Assembly (NCBI RefSeq): GCF_030398385.1
Contig: NZ_JAOAOQ010000005.1
Location: 186,001-250,000, forward strand
Length of the DNA: 64,000 nucleotides
Direction of reading: 5' to 3'
Source: Aquibium sp. ELW1220
Lineage (GTDB): Bacteria; Pseudomonadota; Alphaproteobacteria; Rhizobiales; Rhizobiaceae
In this document: piece after piece, positions 43,708-52,801 of the stretch
How the letters are laid out: every line of letters begins with the position of its first letter
Position numbering within the stretch: position 1 is the first letter of the stretch
Made by a program: the position numbers and the translations under genes
Notes under the pieces: model-generated
The model's input: the letters and a program-made list of their open reading frames with translations, nothing else
Databases searched by the model: none
What the model was told of the DNA's origin: nothing

Positions 43708-44325
43708 CTAGCGCTTCAGCACGAAAACAGCCTGCTGTCCGAACAGGTTCCAAAACCACCAGGGCATCGAGACGCCGATGGAATGGCCCTCGCGATCGAG
43801 CGCCATGGCGCTTTCGACCGTCGCACCGACCTCTTCGCAGAGCGCCACGAAATCCCGGATCGTGCAGAAATGGATGTTGGGCGTGTCGTACCAGCTGTAG
43901 GGCAGGTCGCGGGTCACCGGCATCCGGCCGCGAAACAGAAGCGACAGCCGCACCCGCCAGTAACCGAAGTTCGGGAACGACACGATGGCGCGCTCCCCGA
44001 TCCGCAGAAGCTGCTCCAGCACCTCGCGCGGGTTGCGCGTCGCCTGCAGCGTCTGCGAGAGGATCACGTAGTCGAACCCCTTGTCGGGATAAAAGACGAG
44101 GTCGGTGTCGGCGTCGCCCTGGATGGCCGACAGCCCGCGTGCCACGCATTCGTTGACGCCGCGCTGGGAGATTTCGACGCCGCGCCCGTCGACCTGCTTG
44201 TCCTGCTCCAGATAGGCCAACAGTTCGCCATCGCCGCAGCCCACGTCGAGCACGCGGGCCCTCGGAGCGATGAAGTCTGCGATCAGCTGGAGATCGATGC
44301 GCGGTCCGTTGCTGTTGACGCTCAT
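43708..44325 (-). CDS. metW: Methionine biosynthesis protein MetW
   Basis: A 205-residue methyltransferase-fold protein. RVLDVGCGDGELLAYL near residue 25 is motif I, and DYVILSQTLQATRNPREVLEQLLRIG and PYSWYDTPNIHFCTI are MetW hallmarks. MetW pairs with MetX and is needed for homoserine acylation in many proteobacteria. The ATG overlaps the metX stop by one base pair step (TGATG), so metX-metW form a coupled operon under the SAM-II switch upstream. Confidence 0.95.
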   Translation of the reverse strand: MSVNSNGPRIDLQLIADFIAPRARVLDVGCGDGELLAYLEQDKQVDGRGVEISQRGVNECVARGLSAIQGDADTDLVFYPDKGFDYVILSQTLQATRNPREVLEQLLRIGERAIVSFPNFGYWRVRLSLLFRGRMPVTRDLPYSWYDTPNIHFCTIRDFVALCEEVGATVESAMALDREGHSIGVSMPWWFWNLFGQQAVFVLKR

Positions 44326-45500
44326 CAGGCCAGTTCCTCCAGCCCGCGCGCGCGGGCGGCCGAGCGCAGGAAGCCGTCGATCGCCGAGAAGAGCTCCGGC
44401 TCGTCGAGCAGGAAGGCGTCGTGGCCGCGGTCGGTCTCGATCTCGACGAACGACACCGAGGCGCCGGCCGCGTTGAGCGCATGGACGATCGACCGGCTTT
44501 CCTCCGTCGGAAACAGCCAGTCGCTGGTGAAGGAAACGAGACAGAAGCGCGTGCTCGTGCCGCGGAAGGCGTCGGCCAGGCGTCCGCCATGGTCGGCGGC
44601 GAGATCGAAATAGTCCATGGCGCGGGTCATGTAGAGATAGGAGTTCGCGTCGAAGCGGTCGACGAAACTCATGCCCTGGTGGCGCAGGTAGCTCTCGATT
44701 TGGAAGTCGGCGTCGAAACCGAAGGTCAACGCCGCGCGATCCTGCAGGTTTCGCCCGAACTTCCGGTGCAGGGCGGCCTCCGAGAGATAGGTGATGTGCG
44801 CGGCCATGCGGGCCACTGCGAGACCCTTTTCTGGACGCGTGCCGGCCTCGATGTAGCGCCCGCCGCGCCAATCGGGATCGGCCATGACGGCCTGCCGCCC
44901 CACCTCGTGGAAAGCGATGTTCTGCGAGGAATGCCGCGCGCCGGTGGCGATCGGCAGCGCGGTGTGGACGCGCTCGGGATAGGCCGACGCCCATTGCAAC
45001 ACCTGCATGCCGCCCATCGATCCGCCGATGACGGAAAACAGCCGGTCGATGCCGAGATGGTCGACCAGCATCACCTGCGCTCGCACCATGTCGCCGATGG
45101 TGACGATGGGCATGTCAAGGCCCCAGGGCTTGCCGGTCTGCGGGTTGATCGTCGCAGGCCCGGTGGAACCGAGGCAGCCGCCGATCACGTTGGAGCAGAT
45201 GACGAAGAAGCGGTTGGTGTCGATCACCTTGCCGGGACCGATCAGCACCTCCCACCAGCCAGGCTTGCCGGTCACGGGATTGTTGCTGGCGACATGCTGG
45301 TCGCCGGTGAGCGCGTGGCATATGAGAACTGCGTTCGAGCGGGCTGAATTCAGTTCGCCATAGGTCTGGTAGGCGATCTGGAACGGTGACAGGACCTTGC
45401 CGGAATCGAGCTTCAGCGGCATGTCGGCACCGAACCGGACGACCTTGCTCGACGGTTCGGTGGCTTCGTTGTTCGCGATGCGGGCGCGCTCGGCGGCCAT
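44325..45500 (-). CDS. metX: Homoserine O-acyltransferase MetX
   Basis: A 391-residue alpha/beta-hydrolase enzyme that acylates homoserine (acetyl-CoA or succinyl-CoA donor) at the entry to methionine synthesis. The nucleophile is S161 in GGSMGGMQ, with the Asp and His of the triad in [11 protein letters not shown] and [11 protein letters not shown]. The ATG at 45500 follows AGAAGGGACC. Its leader (45501-45640) contains a SAM-II aptamer followed by an intrinsic terminator, so S-adenosylmethionine should shut expression. Confidence 0.95.
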   Translation of the reverse strand: MAAERARIANNEATEPSSKVVRFGADMPLKLDSGKVLSPFQIAYQTYGELNSARSNAVLICHALTGDQHVASNNPVTGKPGWWEVLIGPGKVIDTNRFFVICSNVIGGCLGSTGPATINPQTGKPWGLDMPIVTIGDMVRAQVMLVDHLGIDRLFSVIGGSMGGMQVLQWASAYPERVHTALPIATGARHSSQNIAFHEVGRQAVMADPDWRGGRYIEAGTRPEKGLAVARMAAHITYLSEAALHRKFGRNLQDRAALTFGFDADFQIESYLRHQGMSFVDRFDANSYLYMTRAMDYFDLAADHGGRLADAFRGTSTRFCLVSFTSDWLFPTEESRSIVHALNAAGASVSFVEIETDRGHDAFLLDEPELFSAIDGFLRSAARARGLEELA

Positions 45501-45534
45501 GGTCCCTTCTTTCCACCGGTCGGGCCCGCGCAAC

Positions 45535-45567
45535 AAAAAACCGGCGTCGCACGGGTGCAAGGCCGGT
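45535..45567 (-). terminator. Intrinsic terminator in the metX leader
   Basis: On the minus strand ACCGGC and GCCGGT form the base of a long stem extended by TTGCAC and GTGCGA, followed immediately by a run of six T. It lies between the SAM-II aptamer and the metX start, so it is the likely expression platform. Confidence 0.8.
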
Positions 45568-45583
45568 CACGAAACACGCAATC

Positions 45584-45640
45584 GGCCCTTTAGCGAGTTG
45601 TTTAACGTGGCTGCAAGCCGACCGGCCAAATCACCACGAA
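45584..45640 (-). promoter_or_regulatory. SAM-II riboswitch
   Basis: On the minus strand the sequence begins CGTGGTGATTTG, continues GGCTTGCAGCCACG, then TTAAA and GCTAAAG. CGTGG pairs with CCACG as P1, and the downstream GCTAAAG forms the H-type pseudoknot with the loop: the features that define the alphaproteobacterial SAM-II class. It precedes metX, the commonest SAM-II target. Confidence 0.93.
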
Positions 45641-45648
45641 GTGGCGGG

Positions 45649-45677
45649 TCAATATCCTCCGCAGCCCTTTGCGTCAA
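45649..45677 (-). promoter_or_regulatory. Probable metX promoter
   Basis: TTGACG and TATTGA are separated by 17 bases on the minus strand. Transcription would start near 45642, right at the 5' end of the SAM-II aptamer, which supports the assignment. Confidence 0.55.
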
Positions 45678-45746
45678 TGGCAAAGCTTTGCTAGAGCAGG
45701 CCGCGCATTCCGGGGCGCCCGCCCCAACCCGACAGGACAGCCGACA

Positions 45747-46850
45747 ATGACCGAGCTTCAGCGCCCGCAGCCCAAACCCGGCGTGATGGACATCGCGGCC
45801 TATGTGCCGGGCAAGAGCGCGGCGCCAGCAGGCGTGGCCAAGGTGCACAAGCTATCGTCCAACGAGAGTCCGCTCGGTCCATCGCCGAAGGCAATCGAGG
45901 CCGTCCGCGAGGTCGCGGCAAAGCTGGAGTTCTATCCCGACGGGGCAGCGACGCGGTTGCGCGAGGCGATCGCCGAGGCGCACGGGCTGAACCCGGCCAA
46001 CATCCTGTGCTCGAACGGCTCCGACGAGGTGCTGGGCCTGCTGGCGCTCACCTATCTCGAACCGGGCGACGAGGCGATCTTCACCGAACACGGCTTCCTC
46101 GTGTACCGGATCTACACCCAGGCAGCGAGCGCGGTGCCCGTGGCTGTAAAGGAAACCGACGAGACGGCCGACGTCGACGCGATTCTCGCGGCAGTGACGC
46201 CGAAGACGAAGATCGTCTTCCTCGCCAATCCGAACAACCCGACCGGAACCTACATCCCCTTCGACGAGGTGCGGCGTCTGCATGCGGGCCTGCCCAGGCA
46301 CGTGCTTCTCGTGCTCGACGCGGCCTATGCTGAGTATGTCCGGCGCAACGACTACGAGTCGGGCATGGAACTCGTGTCGTCCTCGCACAACGTGGTCATG
46401 ACGCGCACCTTCTCGAAGATCCACGGCCTGGGCGGGGCCCGGATCGGTTGGATCTACGCGCCGGCCGAGATCATCGATGCGCTGAACCGCGTGCGCGGTC
46501 CCTTCAACGTCAATGCAGCGGCTATCGAGGCGGGCGTTGCGGCAATGAAGGACCGCGCCCATGTCGAGGCGGCGGTCGCGCACAACGACCGGTGGCTCGC
46601 CTGGGTGACACAGGAAATGGCCGCGCTCGGGCTGCGCGTCACGCCGAGCGTCGGCAACTTCGTGCTCGTCCACTTCAACGAAGGCGAGCGCCATTCGGCT
46701 GCTGCGGCGGACGAGTATCTGACGCAGCGCGGCTACATCCTGCGCCGCGTGACCGGCTACGGCTTCCCCAACGCCCTGCGCATGACCATCGGTTCGGAAG
46801 AGGCCAACCGCGGCGTCGTGGCGGCGCTGGCCGAGTTCCTGAAGACCTGA
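45747..46850 (+). CDS. hisC: Histidinol-phosphate aminotransferase
   Basis: A 367-residue PLP enzyme of aminotransferase class [22 protein letters not shown] opens the family pattern, NPNNPTGTY and DAAYAEYV line the cofactor site, and [16 protein letters not shown] holds the PLP lysine. Paired with tyrC, it may also transaminate prephenate or phenylpyruvates, as HisC-like enzymes in aromatic operons do. The ATG at 45747 follows AGGA. It is divergent from metX. Confidence 0.93.
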   Translation: MTELQRPQPKPGVMDIAAYVPGKSAAPAGVAKVHKLSSNESPLGPSPKAIEAVREVAAKLEFYPDGAATRLREAIAEAHGLNPANILCSNGSDEVLGLLALTYLEPGDEAIFTEHGFLVYRIYTQAASAVPVAVKETDETADVDAILAAVTPKTKIVFLANPNNPTGTYIPFDEVRRLHAGLPRHVLLVLDAAYAEYVRRNDYESGMELVSSSHNVVMTRTFSKIHGLGGARIGWIYAPAEIIDALNRVRGPFNVNAAAIEAGVAAMKDRAHVEAAVAHNDRWLAWVTQEMAALGLRVTPSVGNFVLVHFNEGERHSAAAADEYLTQRGYILRRVTGYGFPNALRMTIGSEEANRGVVAALAEFLKT

Positions 46851-46852
46851 TC

Positions 46853-47788
46853 ATGGCCGGTCCCCTGTTCGAACGCGTCGCGCTGATCGGCATCGGCCTG
46901 ATCGGGTCGTCGCTCGCCCGCGTCATCCGCCGCGAGGGCCTCGCCGGCAGCCTCGCCATCTCGACCCGCAGTCGCCCGACTCTCGACCGTGCGCAGGAGA
47001 TCGGCCTCGGCGACAGCTACCACGTCGATCCGGCGTCCGCCGTCGCGGACGCAGATCTCGTCATCGTCTCCGTGCCGGTGGGCGCGTCGGGTGATGTCGC
47101 CCGTGTGATCGCGCCGGCACTGAAGCCGGGTGCGATCGTCACCGACGTCGGCTCCACCAAGGCGTCGGTGATTGCGCAGATGGGCCCCGAACTGCCCCAA
47201 GGCGTGCACTTCATTCCGGGCCACCCCCTGGCGGGCACCGAAAAATCCGGCCCCGATGCCGGTTTCGCTTCGCTGTTCGAGAACCGCTGGTGCATCCTCA
47301 CACCGCTGCCGGACACCGATCCCGCCGCGATGGAGCAACTGGCGGAATTCTGGCGTCGTTGCGGCTCGAACATCGACACGATGGACCCGAACCACCATGA
47401 CATGGTGCTGGCAATCGTATCGCACCTGCCGCACATCATCGCCTACAACATCGTCGGCACGGCCGACGATCTGGAGACGGTGACCAAGTCGGAGGTAATC
47501 AAGTACTCGGCCTCGGGTTTCCGCGACTTCACCCGCCTTGCCGCATCCGATCCGACCATGTGGCGCGACGTGTGCCTGCACAATCGCGACGCCATCCTCG
47601 AGATGCTGGCCCGCTTCTCGGAGGACCTTGCCTCGCTGCAGCGGGCGGTGCGCTGGGGAGACGGCGACAAGCTGTTCGACCTGTTCACCCGCACCCGCGC
47701 CATCCGCCGCTCCATCATCGAGGCCGGCCAGGAAATCGACGCGCCTGATTTCGGCCGACAGGTCGTCGCGCATCCAGAGAAGAGTTGA
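46853..47788 (+). CDS. tyrC: Prephenate/arogenate dehydrogenase (cyclohexadienyl dehydrogenase)
   Basis: A 311-residue NAD(P)-dependent enzyme with Rossmann motif GIGLIGSSLA near residue 13 and the catalytic histidine region HFIPGHPLAGTEKSG. SHLPHIIAYN is conserved in the helical domain. It oxidatively decarboxylates prephenate or arogenate in tyrosine synthesis. No regulatory ACT domain is present. It starts two bases after hisC, forming an aromatic/histidine pair typical of Rhizobiales. Confidence 0.93.
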   Translation: MAGPLFERVALIGIGLIGSSLARVIRREGLAGSLAISTRSRPTLDRAQEIGLGDSYHVDPASAVADADLVIVSVPVGASGDVARVIAPALKPGAIVTDVGSTKASVIAQMGPELPQGVHFIPGHPLAGTEKSGPDAGFASLFENRWCILTPLPDTDPAAMEQLAEFWRRCGSNIDTMDPNHHDMVLAIVSHLPHIIAYNIVGTADDLETVTKSEVIKYSASGFRDFTRLAASDPTMWRDVCLHNRDAILEMLARFSEDLASLQRAVRWGDGDKLFDLFTRTRAIRRSIIEAGQEIDAPDFGRQVVAHPEKS

Positions 47789-47813
47789 ACTGTGGATTGG
47801 GTCTTGGAGCGGG

Positions 47814-48803
47814 TCAGTTCACCGCCGGCAGCCGACCGAGCTGGATGAACGCAATCCGCGCGCGCCCCTTCTCGATCCTCAGCGGAAGGGATGCATTTCC
47901 GAGCATGGCGAACCCTGCCATGACCGAACGGATCTGGTCGGCCTGATCCGGCAGCGCCGCTGCGAGAATCTCGCCCACCTCGGCCGGTCGATCCATCTCC
48001 ACCTCGAGCTTGGCGTCGATCAGTCCATCCGGCCCGATCGAGACGGGTCCCGAGACGCTGATCCCGGCCTCGTCCGTGAAGAAGGCGGACGCCGAACGCA
48101 CGACGAAGCTGATGCCGCGCAGGCTGCCGGGTGGGGCTTCGGCAAGACGCACGCCTTCCTCGACCGTCATGTCGACCTCGACGCGCGACAGGTCGATCCC
48201 GCCGAGTTCCGGGGGCGTGACGCGAAGGGAGCGGGCCTGGACGAACAGGTCGAGGTCACCCTCGCGCTGACGCATGTGCGCTTCGCCGGCGAGCGCCTTC
48301 AAAACGGTCCAGCCGCTTTGACCGATTGGCGTCGTGTCGACGTTGAGGTCCTCCAGCGTCATCGAGGCCCGCTGCGGGAGCGGTTCGTCGAGCGACGCGG
48401 AGAAACGCACGCCTTGGCCGGTGGCGCCGAAACCGCCCCGCTCTTTGGAGAGACGCAGCTTGATGTCGTCCATTTCCCCCACGATCCTGTAGGGGTTGTA
48501 TATCTGCGCGGCAGTGCGAAAACCGTTACCCTCGACGGCAATGTCCTCCCGGCCATCGACGAAACTTACCCGGTCGCAGAACAGGCCGATGCGGAACGGA
48601 TAGCCGCGCGCCTCGCGGTTGGAGCACTGCGCCTGGCCCCCCTCGCCGCTGGCTCGGTACAGTGTCTGGTCGACGTTCTGCTCGATCATGCCGCCGACGT
48701 AGAACCAGCCCGCGGTGTAGGCCGCGATCGCGAGGATGATGCCGATGGCGAGCCAGATGAACTTGGAGCTGCCGCGCCCTCCCTGCGTGTCACTTGACGT
48801 CAT
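47814..48803 (-). CDS. DUF2125 exported/anchored protein
   Basis: A 329-residue protein with an N-terminal membrane anchor (IWLAIGIILAIAAYTAGWFYV) and a periplasmic beta-rich body of the DUF2125 family, including CSNREARGYPFRIGLFCDRV, whose two cysteines could form a disulfide, and IYNPYRIVGEMDDIKLRL. The family is widespread in alphaproteobacteria and uncharacterised. It is divergent from the chaC gene by 66 bases and convergent with tyrC. Confidence 0.85.
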   Translation of the reverse strand: MTSSDTQGGRGSSKFIWLAIGIILAIAAYTAGWFYVGGMIEQNVDQTLYRASGEGGQAQCSNREARGYPFRIGLFCDRVSFVDGREDIAVEGNGFRTAAQIYNPYRIVGEMDDIKLRLSKERGGFGATGQGVRFSASLDEPLPQRASMTLEDLNVDTTPIGQSGWTVLKALAGEAHMRQREGDLDLFVQARSLRVTPPELGGIDLSRVEVDMTVEEGVRLAEAPPGSLRGISFVVRSASAFFTDEAGISVSGPVSIGPDGLIDAKLEVEMDRPAEVGEILAAALPDQADQIRSVMAGFAMLGNASLPLRIEKGRARIAFIQLGRLPAVN

Positions 48804-48869
48804 GCGGTCGACCTCGCTAACCCTCGCCGCCGGCGGTATTCCGGCCCGTCCATGGAATAGGCTCTGCAT

Positions 48870-49391
48870 ATGGGCGATTTTTGGGTGTTCGGCTATGGCT
48901 CACTGATCTGGCGGCCGGGTTTTGCCCATACGCGCACGGTCCGCGCCCGCATACACGGCTTTCGCCGCGCGCTCTGTGTCCGCTCCTATGTCCATCGGGG
49001 GACGCCTGAACGGCCCGGACTCGTGCTGGGCCTCGACCGCGGTGGCTCCTGCGTCGGCCTCGCCTTCCAGGTGCCGGGGGACTTGCGTGACGAAGTCATG
49101 GCCTATCTGCGCGAGCGCGAGCTGGTCACCCATGTCTACCGCGAGAAACTGCTGCCGATCAGCCTGCCCTCGGGCGAGCGAACCGAGGCCGTTTCCTACG
49201 TCGTCGACCGGCGCCACGAACAATATGCGGGCGCGCTGCACGCCGATGAGGCAGCCGCGCATGTCCGCGGTGCCGTCGGGCGATCGGGGCCGAACGAGGA
49301 GTACGTCCTCAACACGGTCGAGCATCTGCGCGCGCTCGGCATCCGCGACCATTGGCTGGAGGACGTCGCGGGGCGTCTCGGCAAGGGCTGA
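48870..49391 (+). CDS. ChaC-type gamma-glutamylcyclotransferase
   Basis: A 173-residue protein of the ChaC branch of gamma-glutamylcyclotransferases. WVFGYGSLIWRPGF near the N-terminus forms the substrate loop (YGSL), and YLRERELVTHVYREKLLPI follows, with the catalytic glutamate expected in this region. ChaC enzymes cleave glutathione to Cys-Gly and 5-oxoproline. The ATG has little ribosome-site context, but the family N-terminus begins exactly here. Confidence 0.9.
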   Translation: MGDFWVFGYGSLIWRPGFAHTRTVRARIHGFRRALCVRSYVHRGTPERPGLVLGLDRGGSCVGLAFQVPGDLRDEVMAYLRERELVTHVYREKLLPISLPSGERTEAVSYVVDRRHEQYAGALHADEAAAHVRGAVGRSGPNEEYVLNTVEHLRALGIRDHWLEDVAGRLGKG

Positions 49392-49413
49392 CTGGTCTAC
49401 CCCCGGCCCGGCG

Positions 49414-50121
49414 TCAGCCGATCGCCTCGACGATCGCCGCCAGTTCGCCGAGATGGTCGATGGCGCGGAAGCGCGGGTGGTCGTTCGGCGGCGCGACATG
49501 CTCCAGCACCCAGGTGAGTTCGTGCGGCACGTGCACCCCCCAACCGCCGGCCTCGATCGCCGGCACGACGTCCGACTTCAAGGAGTTGCCGACCATCATC
49601 GCCCGCTCCGCGCCGTCCCCGTGACCGGCGAAGATGCGCTCGTAGGCCACCCGCGTCTTGTCGCTGACGATCTCCACGCCGTCGAAGAGTTCGCCGAGGC
49701 CGGACTGCGCCAGCTTGCGCTCCTGGTCGAACAGATCGCCCTTGGTGATCAGCAGGATCCTGTGCGTTCCGGCAATGCGCTCCAGCGTCTCCCGCACGCC
49801 TGGCAGCGTCTCCACCGGATGCGACAGCATTTCGCGACCTGCCGAGAGGATACGCTCGATGGTCGATGCGGGCACGCGCCCTTCCGTTACCTCGATCGCG
49901 GTCTCGATCATCGACAGGGTGAAGCCCTTGATGCCGAAGCCGTAGAGCCGCAGGTTGCGCTTTTCGGCCTCCAGCAGGCGTTCCGACAGGTGGTCCGGCT
50001 GCGCGTGATCCGACAGCAGTTCCGTGAAGTGCTGTTCCGTCATCCGGAAGAAGCGCTCGTTCTGCCACAGCGTGTCGTCCGCGTCGAAACCGATCGTGGT
50101 GAGGTTCCGCATCGTACGCAT
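49414..50121 (-). CDS. HAD-superfamily hydrolase
   Basis: A 235-residue haloacid-dehalogenase hydrolase. Motif I is GFDADDTLW (D13 nucleophile, D15 acid), motif II LLITKGD, then a lysine and MVGNSLKSDVVPA as motif III/IV. Subfamily IA cap helices occupy residues ~20-100. Most such proteins are phosphatases of small metabolites; the substrate cannot be predicted. It begins 12 bases after the plsC stop and is likely co-transcribed. Confidence 0.88.
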   Translation of the reverse strand: MRTMRNLTTIGFDADDTLWQNERFFRMTEQHFTELLSDHAQPDHLSERLLEAEKRNLRLYGFGIKGFTLSMIETAIEVTEGRVPASTIERILSAGREMLSHPVETLPGVRETLERIAGTHRILLITKGDLFDQERKLAQSGLGELFDGVEIVSDKTRVAYERIFAGHGDGAERAMMVGNSLKSDVVPAIEAGGWGVHVPHELTWVLEHVAPPNDHPRFRAIDHLGELAAIVEAIG

Positions 50122-50133
50122 GGCGCGCTGTCC

Positions 50134-50934
50134 CTAGCGTGCGCTGTCGCTCACCGGCCGGCCGAGCTCGGCGAGCCGCTTGCGGGCGCTTTCGGGCAGC
50201 GCAGGCGGGTTGGAGCCGTGCGCGGCGTCGATCAGCAGCTCGTCGACCACGCTTTCGGTCTCGGCGATCAGGCGGCGCATGAACTCCTCCTTGGGCAGGC
50301 CGGGCGGAATGGGCGGCAGGAAGCGGGCCTTGATGGTGCCGGGATAGCGCATGAACTTGCGGCGCGGCCAGTAGAGACCAGCGACATGCGCGACCGGAAC
50401 CACCGGCATACCGAGCTGTGAATACAGCTCGACGATGCCCCACTTGTACTCCGGCTCGGCGCCCGGCGCCTTGCGGGTTCCCTCGGGATAGATGATCAGC
50501 TGGCGGTTCTGCTCCATTTCCTTGCGCGTGCGCGCGACCACCGCCTTCAGCGCGGCCGACCGCTTGCCCCGGTTCACCGGCACCATCCGCATCTTGGCGA
50601 CGTACCAGCCGAAGAAGGGGATCCACATCAGTTCGCGCTTCAGGATGTAAAGCGGATCGCGCAGATAGGGAAAGAACGCGATGGCGTCCCAGAACGACTG
50701 GTGCTTGGGTGCCAGGATGAAGGAGCCTTCCGGCAGGTTTTCCACCCCGGTGATCTCGAACCGGGTTCCAACGACCACCGTCTGCAGCCACAGGCTCGAT
50801 CGCGACCAGAATTTCGGGACGAACCAGGCGAGATGCCGCGGCGCCAGGAAATAGAACGGCGTCCATAACAGCATCTGCAGGATGAGGTTGAGATAGAAGA
50901 CGATGTTGTAGGCAAGCGATCGGAGAACGAGCAT
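50134..50934 (-). CDS. plsC: 1-Acyl-sn-glycerol-3-phosphate acyltransferase
   Basis: A 266-residue membrane-associated acyltransferase with N-terminal hydrophobic segments (about 1-40). It has the HX4D catalytic motif (HQSFWD, near residue 78) and the substrate-binding YPEGTRKAPG near 150. It adds the second acyl chain to lysophosphatidic acid in phospholipid synthesis; some members act on lyso-lipids such as ornithine lipid, so the symbol is the general one. It lies upstream of the HAD gene on the same strand. Confidence 0.88.
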   Translation of the reverse strand: MLVLRSLAYNIVFYLNLILQMLLWTPFYFLAPRHLAWFVPKFWSRSSLWLQTVVVGTRFEITGVENLPEGSFILAPKHQSFWDAIAFFPYLRDPLYILKRELMWIPFFGWYVAKMRMVPVNRGKRSAALKAVVARTRKEMEQNRQLIIYPEGTRKAPGAEPEYKWGIVELYSQLGMPVVPVAHVAGLYWPRRKFMRYPGTIKARFLPPIPPGLPKEEFMRRLIAETESVVDELLIDAAHGSNPPALPESARKRLAELGRPVSDSAR

Positions 50935-51012
50935 CAGGGGCGCCGCGCGATGTTGAGCGGTCGTACTAGCACCGGCCCCGCCAAAGGGGAACCTCGCCGA
51001 CTTCCCGCCGGC

Positions 51013-51687
51013 TCAGTCCGCGTTTGCGCTGCGCGTCGGCACGGACGGCTGCGTCGTGCCGACGAAGGGGCTGCGGGCGACGGCGGTGAGGAACTTCGTA
51101 TACTCGGTGAACAGCACGCGCACGGCGTCGGGTTTCACAAGCCAGCTGCCGTCGTCCAGCCGGCTGTTCACCACCGGATAGGGACGCAGCTCCGTGGTCT
51201 TCAGCAGTCGGCGCATCTCCAGCAGGCTGCGCGGCATGTGGTAGTTGTTGGTGACGAGGATGATCGACGAATAGGCATGCTCGTTCACCCATTTGGCACT
51301 TTCCGCCGCGTTGCCGATCGTGTCGATGGCTGCCCTGTCGATGTCGATGCAGCAGGAAAACAGCCGGTCTTCGGCTCCCATCACAGCCTTCAGCTCCGAA
51401 TCGCGGGCGACGGGATTGACGCCGCTGATCAGCAGGCGCCTGCCCTTGCCCGAGCGGAGCAGGTCGAGGGCGGCATCGAGGCGGAACTGACCGCCGGTAA
51501 GCACGATGATGGCGTCGGCACCGGGCGGATCGGCCGGCGTCTGCAGATGGCTGATCTGGTTGGCGAACCAGCCGAAGCCGGCGACGAAGGCGAGACCGGC
51601 GATTGCGGACGTCGCAAGAATGGTTCTCCCCAACCAGCCGAGCCGGTTCGGTCGCGGTCCGCGTGTGTCGGCCCGATCCAGTTCCAT
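51013..51687 (-). CDS. YdcF family (DUF218) membrane protein
   Basis: A 224-residue protein with one N-terminal helix (TILATSAIAGLAFVAGFGWF) and a DUF218 domain: DAIIVLTGGQFRLDAALDLLRSGKGRRLLISG, then ESAKWVNEHAYSSIILVTNNYHMPRSLLEM. YdcF-like proteins may bind SAM or act on envelope polymers (SanA/ElyC relatives). The start is uncertain: ATG at 51687 was chosen because it immediately precedes the membrane helix, though the frame opens earlier and would overlap ftsX. It follows ftsX on the same strand. Confidence 0.82.
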   Translation of the reverse strand: MELDRADTRGPRPNRLGWLGRTILATSAIAGLAFVAGFGWFANQISHLQTPADPPGADAIIVLTGGQFRLDAALDLLRSGKGRRLLISGVNPVARDSELKAVMGAEDRLFSCCIDIDRAAIDTIGNAAESAKWVNEHAYSSIILVTNNYHMPRSLLEMRRLLKTTELRPYPVVNSRLDDGSWLVKPDAVRVLFTEYTKFLTAVARSPFVGTTQPSVPTRSANAD

Positions 51688-51823
51688 TTCGCCGTCGCCG
51701 CCACCCTTTCTTCCGTCGCGCGAAGGTCTTTCATAACCTGCAATTGCGGCGATCGATAGAGAGGTGCGCGCCTTGCGATCCCGCGCCACGCTGGCGTCGA
51801 TCGCCGATGAACTGGACGCCGGA

Positions 51824-52801
51824 TCAATCATGGTCCGTCCGCCCGATATCGATACTGTTCAGGCGCGCCACGACGGTGAAGTGGGTCGTCGCAGCCGTCA
51901 GTCCGGCGACCAGCGCCAGAATGAACAGGACGCCGACATAACCCGTCGTGCCGATGACGAAGTTGCCGAACAATGCCGTCGCCTGATCGGCCTCCGGCGT
52001 GGCGATGTTTCGCGAGGACCACCAGGCAAACATGACGAAGACGATGATGGCCGCGAGACTGCCGGCGGCGGCGCCCTTGAGCCCGATCCAGAGGAAATGG
52101 CGGCGAAACTCCGCAGCGATGAACTGCGACTCCGCGCCTACGAAATGCAGCACTTCAATGACGGGCCCGTTCCCGGCCATGGCGCCGCGGGTGGCGAAGA
52201 CGACCGTGAGCACGGTGGCAGCGAGCATCAGCACCAGGATGGCGATTCCGATGAGCACGGTCGTACGCGCCATCGAGACCAGACGGTCGACCCAGTTGCG
52301 GTGGTCGTCCAGGCTGACGTTCGGCACGGCCGCGCGCAGCGCCTGGCGCATGGAAGCGAAATCGGGCGGCGCGTTTTCGTCTATGGTGACGATGACGAGC
52401 CGCGGCACCGGCAGTTCGTCGATGTCCAGTCCCGCGCCCAGCCAAGGTTCGAGGAGCCGCGCGGTCGCGGCGCTGTCGACGATCGACGCGGACCGCACGC
52501 CGCTGAACCCGGAGGCGATCGCCTGGGCCTGCGTGAGCGCTGCATTCATGTCGAATCCGTCGTCAGGCTTGATCTGGATTGTCGCCTCGCGCGCGATCTG
52601 GGTCTGCCAGACGCTGGCCGTATCGCGCACCAGAGTGACTGCTCCCAGGGTGAGGCAGGACAGGAACGTCATGATCGCGATCACGATGACGAGCGCGTGA
52701 CCGGCCACACTCCGCTGCGGCACGATCGATGTTGCGCGACGCCAGGTCTTGGCGCCCGAGCCGGCGCGCGGGATGGCCGGAGGAGCTTCAGTCATGGACA
52801 T
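51824..52801 (-). CDS. ftsX: Cell division protein FtsX
   Basis: A 325-residue permease-like protein with four membrane helices (around 30-55, 185-215, 235-265, 285-315) and a periplasmic loop of ~130 residues after the first helix. The FtsX pattern is ALVIVIAIMTFLSCLTLGAVTL and, later, LHFVGAESQFIAAEFRRHFLWIG. With FtsE it activates peptidoglycan hydrolases at the division site. The ATG overlaps the ftsE stop by 14 bases, so they are one operon. Confidence 0.92.
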   Translation of the reverse strand: MSMTEAPPAIPRAGSGAKTWRRATSIVPQRSVAGHALVIVIAIMTFLSCLTLGAVTLVRDTASVWQTQIAREATIQIKPDDGFDMNAALTQAQAIASGFSGVRSASIVDSAATARLLEPWLGAGLDIDELPVPRLVIVTIDENAPPDFASMRQALRAAVPNVSLDDHRNWVDRLVSMARTTVLIGIAILVLMLAATVLTVVFATRGAMAGNGPVIEVLHFVGAESQFIAAEFRRHFLWIGLKGAAAGSLAAIIVFVMFAWWSSRNIATPEADQATALFGNFVIGTTGYVGVLFILALVAGLTAATTHFTVVARLNSIDIGRTDHD

